64,000 bases of DNA from Burkholderia paludis (lineage in GTDB: Bacteria; Pseudomonadota; Gammaproteobacteria; Burkholderiales; Burkholderiaceae). The stretch lies in assembly GCF_000732615.1 (NCBI RefSeq), contig NZ_JPGL01000024.1:1-64000 (forward strand), in the 5' to 3' direction. The notes under the pieces are model-generated. The model did no database searches. It had not been told where the DNA came from and was given only the letters and a program-made list of their open reading frames with translations. Below, piece by piece: positions 9,011 through 18,782 of this stretch; positions within the stretch are counted from its first letter, which is position 1; every line of letters starts with the position of its first letter. Both the position numbers and the translations under genes were made by a program.

Positions 9011-9436
9011 GGTGTGCGGGTGTCGCGCGTTGAAAGCGGCAGTGGCGGCGGCGCACGTCGCGCACTCCGTACCGCCCGGCCGGGGCCGACATGATGCATC
9101 GTCGGCCGCCTCCATGGTGTCTTTTTAACAGGTTGTTACGCTCCGCCGCAATTGGCGGCGGCCTGATCCGGAAGCCCTCGGCCGCGGGCGGCGGGGTGCG
9201 CTGTTGTGTCGCATCAAATATGTCTTTCCTGATTCGCCCGCTTACTCGACGAGGTTCACCCAATTGTTGCTTCAATCAGAATAATTGGATCAACTATCCG
9301 CAGAGGGCGAGGATTTTTGACTATTTTTATCGTCAACCGGGGCCTTGTTGAGCAACTCTGCATCATTTCCGCTGTCGTAGGAGAATTACGCATTTGCTTC
9401 ATCTTTTTGAAGTTGTAACAGCGGCAGGAGTCGTCT
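9011..9436. promoter_or_regulatory. Divergent control region, dehydrogenase / LysR regulator
   Basis: A 426-base noncoding region, distinctly AT-richer than its surroundings from about 9190 to 9430. It separates the dehydrogenase (minus) from the LysR gene (plus), the usual arrangement for a LysR regulator and its target. An AGGAG ribosome binding site (9426-9430) precedes the LysR start. I did not fix -10/-35 hexamers or a single best T-N11-A box. Confidence 0.5.
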
Positions 9437-10486
9437 ATGGATCATTTGCAGTCGATGCGCGTGTTCGTCAAGGTTGCAGATCTCGGCAGTTTCGCGCGGG
9501 CCGCGAGCGCAATGGATATCTCCAACGCGGTCGCGACGCGTCACGTCGCCGATCTGGAGGGCAGGCTCGGCACGCGCCTGCTTAACCGCACCACACGCAG
9601 CCTTTCCCTGACGGAGTCGGGCCAGGTGTACCTGGAGCGGGCTCGCCAGATCCTCGATGAGCTCGAGGACGTCGAGCAGATGGTTGTCGCGCGCAATCAC
9701 GAGCCGGTCGGCACGTTGCGCATCGTCGCGCCGGTCGTGTTCGGCCTGCACAACCTCGCGCCCGTGCTGCAGTCGTACACGGAGAATTTCCCGAAAGTGG
9801 TGCCGGATCTCACGCTGGTCGATCGCCAGGTCGATCTCGTCGAGGAAGGCTTCGACGTGGGCATCGTCGTCACGCGCCAGATGCGCAGCGCGAGCATCGT
9901 CACGCGGCGGCTCACCACGGGCTGCATGACCGTGTGCGCGACGCCGAGCTATCTGGAGAAGCACGGCGTGCCGACCCATCCGGAGCACCTCGCCGAGCAC
10001 CCGAGCCTGAGCCTGCCGACCGAATACTGGGGCGACGAGCGCGTGTTCACGGGGCCGGACGGCGAAGTGCGGGTGCGCCCGACTAACGTGATCGTCGCGA
10101 ACAACACGGCGATGCTGCGCCAGTTCGCGCTGCTCGGGATGGGCGTCGCGATCCTGCCGAGCTACCTGATCGGCGGCGACATCGCACGTGGCGCGCTGGT
10201 GCGGCTGCTGCCGGATTTCCGGCTGCCGCAGGTCGAGATCAACATCGCCTACCCGAGCCGGCGCCATTTGCCCGCGAAGGTGCGCACGTTCATCGACCAC
10301 CTCGTCGAGCATTTCAGCCACTCGACCGACGCGACGATGGGCGAGCAGTGGGCCGCGCAGAGCACGGCGCTCGCGCCGATCGGCGTCGAGACGCGTGCGG
10401 AGCAGCCCGAAGCGGCCGACCCGAACCTGTCGCCGCGCCTGCCGCGTTCGCCGCGCGCGCGCGTCGCGGCGCCGTCGCCGCTGTAA
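9437..10486 (+). CDS. LysR-family transcriptional regulator
   Basis: DNA-binding regulator of 349 residues. The winged helix-turn-helix is at residues 1-60 (MDHLQSMRVFVKVADLGSF opening, RHVADLEGRLGTRLLNRTTR recognition region). A periplasmic-binding-like effector domain follows at about 90-295. The last 45 residues are Pro/Ala/Arg-rich and look disordered, making it longer than the usual 300. The ATG at 9437 has AGGAG six bases upstream. It is divergent from the 2-hydroxyacid dehydrogenase gene, a likely target. Confidence 0.92.
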   Translation: MDHLQSMRVFVKVADLGSFARAASAMDISNAVATRHVADLEGRLGTRLLNRTTRSLSLTESGQVYLERARQILDELEDVEQMVVARNHEPVGTLRIVAPVVFGLHNLAPVLQSYTENFPKVVPDLTLVDRQVDLVEEGFDVGIVVTRQMRSASIVTRRLTTGCMTVCATPSYLEKHGVPTHPEHLAEHPSLSLPTEYWGDERVFTGPDGEVRVRPTNVIVANNTAMLRQFALLGMGVAILPSYLIGGDIARGALVRLLPDFRLPQVEINIAYPSRRHLPAKVRTFIDHLVEHFSHSTDATMGEQWAAQSTALAPIGVETRAEQPEAADPNLSPRLPRSPRARVAAPSPL

Positions 10487-10523
10487 TGGCGCGACGGCCG
10501 GGCGGCGCTTGCCGCCGGCACAA

Positions 10524-10562
10524 AGAAAAACGCGGATCGAGCGATCGATCCGCGTTTTTTTA
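10524..10562. terminator. Bidirectional terminator between LysR gene and topB
   Basis: A perfect 10-base stem CGCGGATCGA / TCGATCCGCG (10531-10540 with 10545-10554) with a GCGA loop. A T-run lies on the right and an A-run on the left. It can end both the LysR transcript and the convergent topB transcript. Confidence 0.9.
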
Positions 10563-10612
10563 TGACTGACTGACGGAGCCCGACGTGCCCGGGGGCGCCG
10601 TCGGCCGGGGTG

Positions 10613-13210
10613 TTACGAGCCCGTCTTGCGCGCCGTGGTCTTGCGGGCGGCGGTCTTGCGAGCCGGTGCCGGTTTCTCTTCCGCGCCTTCCGTCACGGTT
10701 TCGGCATCCTTCGTCGCCGATTTGGCCGTCTTCTTCGCGGCGGCGGCCTTCGGCTCCTTCTTCTCGAACTCGAAGCCGATCTTGCCGTCCGGCTGCTTCA
10801 CGAGGAATGCCTTGAAGTTGCGGCCCGTGCGCGACGACTTGAAGTTCGGCAGCAGATCCGTGCGGCCGTCGGCAAGCAGCTTGCCCATCTGCTCGCGCGT
10901 GATTTCCTGCTGCAGGATCACCTTGCCCGAGCGGAAGTCGCAGGTCTTCGGATTAGCGACCGAGTGCTCGCACACATAGCTCATCCCGTGCTCGAACACG
11001 CGGCCCTTGCACTTCGGGCACGCGCCGACCGGCTCCTGCGCGGAGAAGTCGGGCGCTTCGCCTTCCTCGCCGCCCGTGTCCTGGCCGAAATCGAATTCGA
11101 GCTTGTAGTTCTTCGTCTCGTCGTCGAACGACAGCTTCAGGATCGCCGAGAACGGGCGGCCCATCTTGCTGCGGAAGCCGGACAGCGGGCCGATTTCCTT
11201 CTTCTGCAGCAGCTCCTCGACTTCCGGAATCTCGAATTGCCGGCTGCCCGGGATCTTCGAGATCGAGAACTCGCACTTCGTGCACGCGAAGCGGCGGTAG
11301 TTTTCCTTCACCTGGCCGCCGCAGTTCGGGCACGGGGTCTCGAGCGTCGCGTAGTCGCCGGGGATCGTGTCGGAATCGTATTCCTTCGCGCGCTTGACGA
11401 TCTGCTGCGTCATGCGGGCGATCTCCTGCATGAACGCTTCGCGCCCGAGATTGCCGCGCTCCATCTGCGACAGCTTGTATTCCCATTCGCCGGTGAGTTC
11501 GGGAGCGGTCAGCTCCTTCACGCCGAGCCCGCGCAGCAGCGTCATCAGCTGGAATGCCTTCGCGGTCGGGATCAGCTCGCGCCCTTCGCGCAGCAGGTAT
11601 TTCTCGCCGAGCAGGCCTTCGATGATCGCCGCGCGCGTGGCCGGCGTGCCGAGCCCCTTCGCGGCCATCGCCTCGCGCAGCTCGTCGTCCTCGACGAGCT
11701 TGCCCGCGCCTTCCATCGCGGACAGCAGCGTCGCTTCCGAGTAACGTGCGGGCGGCTTCGTCACGAGCGCGACGGCGGCGATTTCGTCCGTCTTCACCTT
11801 CTCGCCCTTCTGCACCGGCACGAGGTTCGCATCCGCGCCTTCGGCGTCGCGGCCGTACACCTGCAGCCAGCCCGGCTCGACGAGCACCTTGCCTTCGGTC
11901 TTGAAGTGATGGCCGGCGACTTCGGTGATCCGCGTCGTGACGCGGAATTCGGCGGCCGGGAAGAACACGGCGAGGAAGCGCTTCACGACCATGTCGTACA
12001 GCTTCTGCTCCGGCTCGGACAGCGACTTCGGCGCCTGCAGCGTCGGGATGATCGCGAAGTGGTCGCTGATCTTCGAGTTGTCGAAGATCCGCTTGTTCGG
12101 CTTCACCCAGCCCTTGTCGAGCACCTGCTTCGCATGCGGCAGGTAGTTGTGGCTCTCCTTGAGCATCTCGAGCGTGGACTGGACCGTCGACAGATAGTCT
12201 TCCGGCAGCGCGCGCGCATCGGTACGCGGGTAGGTCAGCACCTTGTGCTTTTCATACAGCGCCTGTGCGAGGCCGAGCGTGTTCTTCGCCGAGAAGCCGA
12301 ATCGGCTGTTCGCCTCGCGCTGCAGGCTCGTCAGGTCGAACAGCAGCGGCGACAGCTGGGTCGACGGCTTCGATTCCTCGCTGACCGTGCCGACCTGGTC
12401 GCGGCAGGCGGCGACGATCGTTTCGGCGGCCGGCAGGGCCCACAGCCGCGAGTCGCGCTTTTCCGGATCAAATTCGTCCCGCTTGAATTTCGGGTCGAAC
12501 CATTTGCCTTCGTAGAAGCCGCCCGCGCAGGCGAATTCGGCTTTCACTTCCCAGTAGTCGCGCGGGATGAAACGGCGGATTTTCTCTTCACGTTCGACGA
12601 CGATCGACAAGGTTGGCGTCTGAACGCGGCCAACCGTCGTCAGGAAGAAGCCGCCGCCCTTGCTGTTGAACGCGGTCATCGCACGGGTGCCGTTGATCCC
12701 GACCAGCCAGTCGGCTTCCGAGCGGCAGCGTGCGGCGTCGGCGAGCGGCTGCATGTCCGTGTCGCTGCGCAGGTTCGCGAAGCCGTCGCGGATCGCCTGC
12801 GGGGTCATCGACTGCAGCCACAGGCGCTGGACCGGCTGCTTCGCCTTCGCGTGCTGCGCGATCAGGCGGAAAATCAGCTCGCCCTCGCGCCCCGCGTCGC
12901 ATGCGTTGATCAGGCGGTCGACGTCCTTGCGCTTCATCAGCTTGGTGAGCACCTTGAGGCGCGACTCGCTTTTTGCGATCGGGTTCAGGTCGAAATGCGG
13001 GGGGATGACGGGCAGATGCGCGAAGCTCCATTTCCCGCGCTTGACCTCGTACTCTTCCGGGGCGGCGATTTCCAGCAGGTGGCCGACAGCGGACGAAAGG
13101 ACGAAATCGTCGCTCTCGTAATACTCGTCATGCTTGGTAAAGCCGCCCAGAGCGCGTGCGATGTCGTTCGCGACAGAAGGCTTTTCCGCAATGATCAGTG
13201 CTTTGGACAT
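10613..13210 (-). CDS. topB: DNA topoisomerase III
   Basis: Type IA topoisomerase of 865 residues that decatenates DNA and relaxes negative supercoils by passing one strand through a transient break. The Toprim domain opens with LIIAEKPSVANDIARAL, and the metal-binding acidic residues include the DAGREGE motif. The active-site tyrosine is in VLTYPRTDAR. The C-terminal third has four-cysteine zinc-ribbon elements (CPNCGG...CTKC, CPKCKG) and a Lys/Ala/Arg-rich tail with repeated ARKT units, so it is much longer than E. coli TopB (about 650). The tail probably binds DNA non-specifically. The start at 13210 is the canonical MSKALIIAEK. Confidence 0.96.
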   Translation of the reverse strand: MSKALIIAEKPSVANDIARALGGFTKHDEYYESDDFVLSSAVGHLLEIAAPEEYEVKRGKWSFAHLPVIPPHFDLNPIAKSESRLKVLTKLMKRKDVDRLINACDAGREGELIFRLIAQHAKAKQPVQRLWLQSMTPQAIRDGFANLRSDTDMQPLADAARCRSEADWLVGINGTRAMTAFNSKGGGFFLTTVGRVQTPTLSIVVEREEKIRRFIPRDYWEVKAEFACAGGFYEGKWFDPKFKRDEFDPEKRDSRLWALPAAETIVAACRDQVGTVSEESKPSTQLSPLLFDLTSLQREANSRFGFSAKNTLGLAQALYEKHKVLTYPRTDARALPEDYLSTVQSTLEMLKESHNYLPHAKQVLDKGWVKPNKRIFDNSKISDHFAIIPTLQAPKSLSEPEQKLYDMVVKRFLAVFFPAAEFRVTTRITEVAGHHFKTEGKVLVEPGWLQVYGRDAEGADANLVPVQKGEKVKTDEIAAVALVTKPPARYSEATLLSAMEGAGKLVEDDELREAMAAKGLGTPATRAAIIEGLLGEKYLLREGRELIPTAKAFQLMTLLRGLGVKELTAPELTGEWEYKLSQMERGNLGREAFMQEIARMTQQIVKRAKEYDSDTIPGDYATLETPCPNCGGQVKENYRRFACTKCEFSISKIPGSRQFEIPEVEELLQKKEIGPLSGFRSKMGRPFSAILKLSFDDETKNYKLEFDFGQDTGGEEGEAPDFSAQEPVGACPKCKGRVFEHGMSYVCEHSVANPKTCDFRSGKVILQQEITREQMGKLLADGRTDLLPNFKSSRTGRNFKAFLVKQPDGKIGFEFEKKEPKAAAAKKTAKSATKDAETVTEGAEEKPAPARKTAARKTTARKTGS

Positions 13211-13403
13211 GACAGGTGTGTGTTGGTAGACCGGGTTCGCCGGTTGTGGGTCCCTTTTACGACCGCTTTATAGCACACGCCGCAGCGATGGCGGCTCAGC
13301 GTGTAAAAAGCGGGTCATCATAGAGGGGGGGCGCACCGGCGGCAAGCGCCTGCCTCGGTGGAGCGCGCAAACGCGCGACAAACCGCCGGGCCGGCCCGTG
13401 AAT

Positions 13404-13784
13404 TCAGGCTTCGACGGCCAGGATGTTGCGCAATTTCGGTGCGTGCGGCGCACCGGGCACCGCGCTCAGGTCGGACAGCATCCGCTCGACGATCGCCGCG
13501 TGCGGCAGCACCGTGCCGAAGAAGCGTGCGGTGTGGGTGTCTTCGATCAGGATCGTCGGGAAGTTCTCGACGTCGAGATCGTCGAGCCGGTCGGCATGCG
13601 TTTCGATGTCGATCCAGGCGAAGCAGGCGTCCGGGTGCGCGTCGGCGAGCCGGTCGAAGGCTGCCCGGTAGTCGCGGCACGTGCCGCACCACTCGGCGCA
13701 CAGGCAGGCGACGAGCAACGCGCCGGGGTCGGCGAGGCGCTCGGCGATCCGATCCGCATCGGTGTCGAGATTCAGCGCGGGCAT
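13404..13784 (-). CDS. Thioredoxin-fold protein with CGTC active site
   Basis: Cytoplasmic thioredoxin-family protein of 126 residues without a signal peptide. The redox motif is AEWCGTCRDY at about residues 31-40 (CGTC rather than CGPC), and the cis-proline is in NFPTILI. It is probably a disulfide reductase or a specialised electron donor; the partner is unknown. AAGGA lies just ahead of the ATG at 13784. It is followed downstream by topB and preceded by dprA on the same strand, with a 35-base gap to dprA that suggests co-transcription. Confidence 0.85.
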   Translation of the reverse strand: MPALNLDTDADRIAERLADPGALLVACLCAEWCGTCRDYRAAFDRLADAHPDACFAWIDIETHADRLDDLDVENFPTILIEDTHTARFFGTVLPHAAIVERMLSDLSAVPGAPHAPKLRNILAVEA

Positions 13785-13819
13785 GGATTTCCTTGGGTAT
13801 CGTCGGCGGCGTGGCCGCT

Positions 13820-15088
13820 CTATGCGGGGGAATGTAGCACGCCGTGTGCGGGCGGGGTGGGCGCTGCGTCAAGCCGCGCGAAGCGTCCGCCGGGGAGGCT
13901 CGCGACGCGGCCGGCCAGCTCCAGCGCGAGCAGCGCGCGGTGCAGCACGTCGTCGGGCAGGCCCGCGTGCTCGGCAAGCCATTCATATGTGACGGGGCCG
14001 TATCCCAGTGCGGCAAGCACGGACTGCTCGGACGGGCTGCCCGGCGGCGGCGCTCCGCTTCGGGAGGAGGCGGTAGCCGCGGCGGCGGGGGCGGCTTGCG
14101 CGACGCCCGCGGCTTCGGTTGCGTGGCTGGCGCCTGACTCCGCCTCCTGATGTGCCGGATGCGACGCCTGGCCTGACGGGCGCGCGGGCGGCTCGCCCAG
14201 CCCGTATTCCTCGAGGATGTCGAGCGGTGCCGCCGTGAGCTTCGCGCCGTCGCGGATCAGCGCATGGCAACCCTGCGCGAGCGGCGCGTGGATCGAGCCC
14301 GGCATCGCGAACACGTCGCGCCCCAGCTCGTTCGCGAGGCGCGCGGTGATCAGCGAGCCGGAACGCGGGGCGGCCTCGACGACGAGCGCACCGATCGCGA
14401 GCGCGGCGATCAGCCGGTTGCGTTGCGGGAAATGCGCGGCGCGCGCGGGCGTGCCGAGCGGCCATTCCGACACGATCGCGCCGTGTGCGGCGATCTCGTG
14501 GGCGAGGGGGCGGTGTCGCGCCGGATAGACGAGATCGGCCCCCGTCGCGATCACCGCCACCGTGCCGGACCGGCCGTCGAGCCCGCCGCGATGCGCGGCG
14601 CCGTCGATCCCGAGCGCGAGGCCCGAGACGATCGCGAGCCCCGCGTCGGATAACGTGCGCGCGAAGCGCGTCGCGTCGGCGAGCCCCTGGGGCGTCGCGT
14701 GGCGGCTGCCGACCACCGCGAGGCCGCGCGCATGCAGCAGGTCGAGCCGGCCCTTTACATATAGCAGCGGCGGCGGATCGTGCAGGTCGCGCAGCCGCGG
14801 CGGGTAGGCCGGATCGTTGAGCGTGACGAGCGCGTTGCCCGGCCCGTCGAGCCACGCGAGCGCGGCGTCGGTGCGGGCGTCGAGATCGTCGCGCAGGTTC
14901 GCGCGCACGGCCTGCGCGGCAGCCGGGCCGGCGACGGCGGCGATGGCCGGGTCGGACGCGCGCAGCAGCGCCTCCGGCGAGCCGAACGCATCGAGCAGCG
15001 CCTGCAGCATGGCGGGCGCGAGACCGGGCGCATGCGCGAGCTGCAGCCAGGCGCGCAGCGCGGAGGCGGTCAGCGCTTGCGGCGACAT
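13820..15088 (-). CDS. dprA: DNA-processing protein DprA
   Basis: DprA/Smf loads RecA onto incoming single-stranded DNA during natural transformation. The protein has 422 residues. An N-terminal SAM-like helical domain is followed by the Rossmann-type core with VVGSRHATPQG, SGLALGIDGAAHRG, FPQRNRLIAAL and the EAAPRSGSLITARLA motif. The C-terminal winged-helix domain (about 350-405) comes after an Ala-rich linker. I chose the ATG at 15088 because it has a strong GAGGGGAG site just upstream. The frame extends further but reads as non-homologous. It is divergent from def. Confidence 0.93.
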   Translation of the reverse strand: MSPQALTASALRAWLQLAHAPGLAPAMLQALLDAFGSPEALLRASDPAIAAVAGPAAAQAVRANLRDDLDARTDAALAWLDGPGNALVTLNDPAYPPRLRDLHDPPPLLYVKGRLDLLHARGLAVVGSRHATPQGLADATRFARTLSDAGLAIVSGLALGIDGAAHRGGLDGRSGTVAVIATGADLVYPARHRPLAHEIAAHGAIVSEWPLGTPARAAHFPQRNRLIAALAIGALVVEAAPRSGSLITARLANELGRDVFAMPGSIHAPLAQGCHALIRDGAKLTAAPLDILEEYGLGEPPARPSGQASHPAHQEAESGASHATEAAGVAQAAPAAAATASSRSGAPPPGSPSEQSVLAALGYGPVTYEWLAEHAGLPDDVLHRALLALELAGRVASLPGGRFARLDAAPTPPAHGVLHSPA

Positions 15089-15318
15089 GAGGCTCCCCTC
15101 GAATGCGGCCGCCAGCGGACCGCGTGGCGCCATGATAAAATTTTCATCATCCGAAATACTCGACAGGGCCGTGCGCGCAGGCGCCCGGCCAATTGCAGGA
15201 GGCGCGATCCGCGGCATTGATTCGCCGCGCATCCGCCTCATCTTCATTGCATCCCGGCGGCGGCGCCAGCCGGCCGGATGGCCGATGCGGCACGCCGCTC
15301 CACCGAATACCGAACGCC

Positions 15319-15822
15319 ATGGCTTTGCTCAACATTCTTCATTACCCCGACAAGCGGCTGCACAAGGTCGCCAAGCCCGTCGCCAAGGTCGACGACCGGA
15401 TCCGCAAGCTCGTCGCCGACATGGCCGAGACCATGTACGCGGCGCCCGGCATCGGCCTGGCGGCCACGCAGGTCGACGTGCACGAACGCGTGATCGTGAT
15501 CGACATCTCCGAGGAGAAAAACGAACTGCGCGCGTTCATCAACCCCGAGATCGTGTGGTCGAGCGACGAGAAGCAGATCTACGAAGAGGGCTGCCTGTCG
15601 GTGCCCGGCATCTACGACGAAGTCGAGCGTCCCGACCATGTGCGCGTGCGTGCGCTCAACGAGCAGGGCGAGACCTTCGAGCTCGACTGCGAAGGCCTGC
15701 TCGCCGTCTGCGTCCAGCACGAGATGGATCACCTGATGGGGCGCGTGTTCGTCGAATACCTGTCGCCGCTCAAGCAGACGCGCATCAAGACGAAGATGAA
15801 GAAACTCGAACGCGCGATGTGA
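15319..15822 (+). CDS. def: Peptide deformylase
   Basis: Removes the N-formyl group from nascent proteins. The protein has 167 residues and all three family motifs: GIGLAATQV (motif 1), EGCLSVP (motif 2, metal-binding Cys) and HEMDHLMG (motif 3, HExxH with two metal ligands and the catalytic Glu). The metal is normally Fe(II). The start at 15319 ([14 protein letters not shown]) is canonical. It precedes fmt by 34 bases, the classic def-fmt pair in which Fmt adds and Def removes the formyl group. Confidence 0.97.
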   Translation: MALLNILHYPDKRLHKVAKPVAKVDDRIRKLVADMAETMYAAPGIGLAATQVDVHERVIVIDISEEKNELRAFINPEIVWSSDEKQIYEEGCLSVPGIYDEVERPDHVRVRALNEQGETFELDCEGLLAVCVQHEMDHLMGRVFVEYLSPLKQTRIKTKMKKLERAM

Positions 15823-15856
15823 CGCGCGTTCACCCTGCCCGACCCCGAACGCTGTC

Positions 15857-16849
15857 ATGACCCATACGTTGCGCGTGATTTTTGCCGGCACGCCGGAATT
15901 TGCCGCGGCTGCCCTTGCCGCGATCCACGAGGCCGGTTTTCCGGTGCCGCTCGTGCTCACCCAGCCCGATCGCCCGGCCGGCCGCGGGATGAAACTGCAG
16001 GCGAGCGCCGTGAAGCGCTATGCCGTCGAACACGGGATGCCCGTCGCGCAGCCGACCTCGCTGCGCCGCGCGGGCAAGTACCCGGTGGAGGCGGCCGATG
16101 CGATCGAGCTGCTGCGTGCGACGCCGCACGACGTGATGGTGGTGGCCGCGTACGGCCTGCTGCTGCCGCAGGAGGTGCTCGACATTCCGCGTGCCGGCTG
16201 CATCAACATTCATGCTTCGCTGCTGCCGCGCTGGCGCGGCGCCGCGCCGATCCATCGCGCGATCGAGGCCGGCGACGCCGAGACGGGCGTCACGCTGATG
16301 CAGATGGACGTCGGTCTCGACACCGGCGCGATGATCGAGGAGGCGCGCGTCGCGATCGCCGCCGACGAGACGACCGCGACCCTGCACGACCGGCTCGCGG
16401 CCGAAGGTGCGCGGCTGATCGTCGACGCGCTCGTGCAACTCGAGCGCGACGGCGTGCTGTCGGCGACGCCGCAGCCGGCCGACGGCGTGACCTACGCGGA
16501 AAAGATCGGCAAGCACGAAGCGGCGCTCGACTGGCGCAAGCCGGCCGATGCGCTCGCGCGCCAGGTGCGTGCGTTCGATCCGTTCCCGGGCGGCGTTGCG
16601 ACGCTCGACGGCGCGGCGATCAAGCTGTGGGCCGCCGAGGCCGTGGCGGCGCGCGGCGACGCGGGGCCGGGCACGATCGTCGAAGCCGGGCCGGAAGGCG
16701 TGATCGTCGCGTGCGGCAGCGGTGCGCTGCGCGTCACGCAACTGCAGAAGCCGGGCGGCAAGCGGTTGCCCGCGCGCGAATTCCTGGCCGGTTCGCCGCT
16801 CGCCGCGGGCCAGCGCTTCGCGCTGCCCGAATCGCCCGACGCGGCCTGA
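15857..16849 (+). CDS. fmt: Methionyl-tRNA formyltransferase
   Basis: Transfers the formyl group from 10-formyltetrahydrofolate to initiator Met-tRNA. The protein has 330 residues. The N-terminal catalytic domain has IFAGTPEFA, the catalytic His in [16 protein letters not shown], and the Asp in MDVGLDTG. The C-terminal OB-fold tRNA-binding domain is at about 210-315. Length and motif order are standard. It lies directly downstream of def. Confidence 0.97.
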   Translation: MTHTLRVIFAGTPEFAAAALAAIHEAGFPVPLVLTQPDRPAGRGMKLQASAVKRYAVEHGMPVAQPTSLRRAGKYPVEAADAIELLRATPHDVMVVAAYGLLLPQEVLDIPRAGCINIHASLLPRWRGAAPIHRAIEAGDAETGVTLMQMDVGLDTGAMIEEARVAIAADETTATLHDRLAAEGARLIVDALVQLERDGVLSATPQPADGVTYAEKIGKHEAALDWRKPADALARQVRAFDPFPGGVATLDGAAIKLWAAEAVAARGDAGPGTIVEAGPEGVIVACGSGALRVTQLQKPGGKRLPAREFLAGSPLAAGQRFALPESPDAA

Positions 16850-16958
16850 CCGTCGTTCGCGGGGCCTGCCGGCCCCGTGCCATCGGCCGGACGGCCGAGT
16901 CGCGCGCCGCGGCCGGCGCGCGTAGAATTTCCGTGCGCTCTCCGGTTTCGAGGTTTTC

Positions 16959-17594
16959 ATGTTCGGCATCACCCATTTCGGTTTCTTCGTGCTGGCGGTT
17001 TTCCTGCTGAATGTCACGCCCGGCCCCGACACCGCCTATATCGTCGGCCGCAGCGTCGCGCAGGGCCGCGGCGCGGGGCTGATGTCGGCGCTCGGCATTT
17101 CGGCCGGCTGCTGCGTTCACGCGCTCGCCTGTGCGTTCGGCCTCACGGCGCTGCTCGCGGCGTCGGCTGCCGCGTTCACGGTGATCAAGCTGGTCGGCGC
17201 GGCCTACCTGATCTACCTCGGGGTGCGGATGATCGTCGCGAAGCAGGCGGCCGCGCCGTCGGGCACGGCGGCCGCCCAGGCCGCGAAGCCGCTGCGCCAG
17301 TTGTTCATGCAGGGCTTCTGGACCAACGTGCTGAATCCGAAGGTCGTGCTGTTCTTCGTGTCGTTCTTCCCGCAGTTCGTATCGGCCGACAGCCCGCACA
17401 AGGCATGGGCGTTCCTGACCCTCGGTGCGGTGTTCGTCGCGATGAGCACGGCGTGGACCAGCCTGGTCGCCTGGGTCGCGGGCAGCGTCACGCAGCGCTT
17501 TTCCGGCCGGCCTGGCGTCAGGAAGTGGCTCGACCGGACGGTCGGCAGCGCTTTTGTGGGCCTCGGCCTGCGTCTTGCAACTTCGCAACGCTGA
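16959..17594 (+). CDS. LysE-family amino acid exporter
   Basis: Inner-membrane exporter of 211 residues with about six transmembrane segments, in the LysE/RhtB family. The opening has LLNVTPGPDTAYIVGRS, the family's NPxPGP-like motif, and later GFWTNVLNPKVVLFF. These proteins expel amino acids such as lysine, homoserine or threonine; the substrate here is not predictable. It stands between fmt and htpX on the same strand. Confidence 0.9.
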   Translation: MFGITHFGFFVLAVFLLNVTPGPDTAYIVGRSVAQGRGAGLMSALGISAGCCVHALACAFGLTALLAASAAAFTVIKLVGAAYLIYLGVRMIVAKQAAAPSGTAAAQAAKPLRQLFMQGFWTNVLNPKVVLFFVSFFPQFVSADSPHKAWAFLTLGAVFVAMSTAWTSLVAWVAGSVTQRFSGRPGVRKWLDRTVGSAFVGLGLRLATSQR

Positions 17595-17695
17595 GATTGA
17601 ATTTTTCCGGCAAGACCTTATCTAACAAATCGCTTACAATTTTTCCGCCGCGCCTCTCGATGGCCGGCGGGTCCCCTGACGGATAAGGAGTGGGT

Positions 17696-18553
17696 ATGTT
17701 CAATTGGGTCAAAACGGCGATGCTGATGGCCGCGATCACGGCCCTGTTCATCGTGATCGGCGGGATGATCGGCGGCTCGCGCGGCATGACGATCGCGCTG
17801 CTGTTCGCGCTCGGCATGAATTTCTTCTCGTACTGGTTCTCCGACAAGATGGTGCTGCGCATGTACAACGCGCAGGAAGTCGACGAGAACACCGCGCCGC
17901 AGTTCTACCGGATGGTGCGCGAGCTGGCCACGCGCGCGAACCTGCCGATGCCGCGCGTCTACCTGATCAACGAAGATGCGCCGAACGCGTTCGCAACGGG
18001 CCGCAACCCCGAGCACGCGGCGGTGGCCGCGACGACGGGCATCCTGCGCGTGCTGTCGGAGCGCGAGATGCGCGGCGTGATGGCGCATGAGCTCGCGCAC
18101 GTGAAGCACCGCGACATCCTGATCTCGACGATCACCGCGACGATGGCGGGTGCGATCTCGGCGCTCGCGAACTTCGCGATGTTCTTCGGCGGGCGCGACG
18201 AAAACGGCCGGCCGACGAATCCGATCGCGGGTATCGCGGTTGCGCTGCTCGCGCCGATCGCCGGTGCGTTGATCCAGATGGCGATTTCGCGGGCGCGCGA
18301 GTTCGAGGCGGACCGCGGCGGCGCGCAGATCTCCGGCGATCCGCAGTCGCTCGCCACCGCGCTCGACAAGATCCATCGCTATGCGGCGGGCATTCCGTTC
18401 CAGGCGGCCGAGGCGCACCCGGCCACCGCGCAGATGATGATCATGAACCCGCTGCACGGCGGCGGCCTGCAGAATCTGTTCTCGACGCACCCGGCCACCG
18501 AGGAGCGCATCGCGCGCCTGATGGAGATGGCGCGTACCGGCCGCTTCGATTAA
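17696..18553 (+). CDS. htpX: Heat-shock membrane protease HtpX
   Basis: M48B zinc metalloprotease of 285 residues that degrades misfolded membrane proteins. Two N-terminal transmembrane segments come first, then the catalytic HELAH motif ([12 protein letters not shown]), two more membrane segments, and the third zinc ligand in [10 protein letters not shown]. The ATG at 17696 is preceded by AAGGAG at 17685-17690, which decides the start over a GTG six bases upstream. A TACAAT at 17645-17650 could be its -10 box. The intact HELAH contrasts with the M48-like gene at 42435. Confidence 0.96.
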   Translation: MFNWVKTAMLMAAITALFIVIGGMIGGSRGMTIALLFALGMNFFSYWFSDKMVLRMYNAQEVDENTAPQFYRMVRELATRANLPMPRVYLINEDAPNAFATGRNPEHAAVAATTGILRVLSEREMRGVMAHELAHVKHRDILISTITATMAGAISALANFAMFFGGRDENGRPTNPIAGIAVALLAPIAGALIQMAISRAREFEADRGGAQISGDPQSLATALDKIHRYAAGIPFQAAEAHPATAQMMIMNPLHGGGLQNLFSTHPATEERIARLMEMARTGRFD

Positions 18554-18596
18554 GCACGGGCGCCCGCGCGGCGATTGCCGCGCGGGGCCGCCACGC

Positions 18597-18630
18597 CACC
18601 CCGCACGCTTCGCGCTGCGGGGTGTTTCAT
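18597..18630 (+). terminator. Terminator after htpX
   Basis: CACCCCGCA (18597-18605) pairs with TGCGGGGTG (18616-18624), with a short GC-rich loop and TTTCATTT after it. It lies 43 bases past the htpX stop. Confidence 0.75.
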
Positions 18631-18782
18631 TTGTGCGCGCGGTAACGGGGCCAAAGGAGCTGCATGGCCGCACGCTACAATGCTCGGTTTGGGATCGCAG
18701 GGCCACGCGGGCGCCGCGATCCCGCTGCCTGCCAAGTTGGCATGCCGCCTGTTTGCCGCGCCTGTTTGCCGATTTTGCTCCG

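Noticed and set aside
10610-13273. Very long open frame (887 codons) antisense to topB
   Set aside because: It mirrors topB codons, is rich in Arg, Leu and Ala with no domain, and lacks a ribosome binding site. High GC with strong third-position bias creates such frames.
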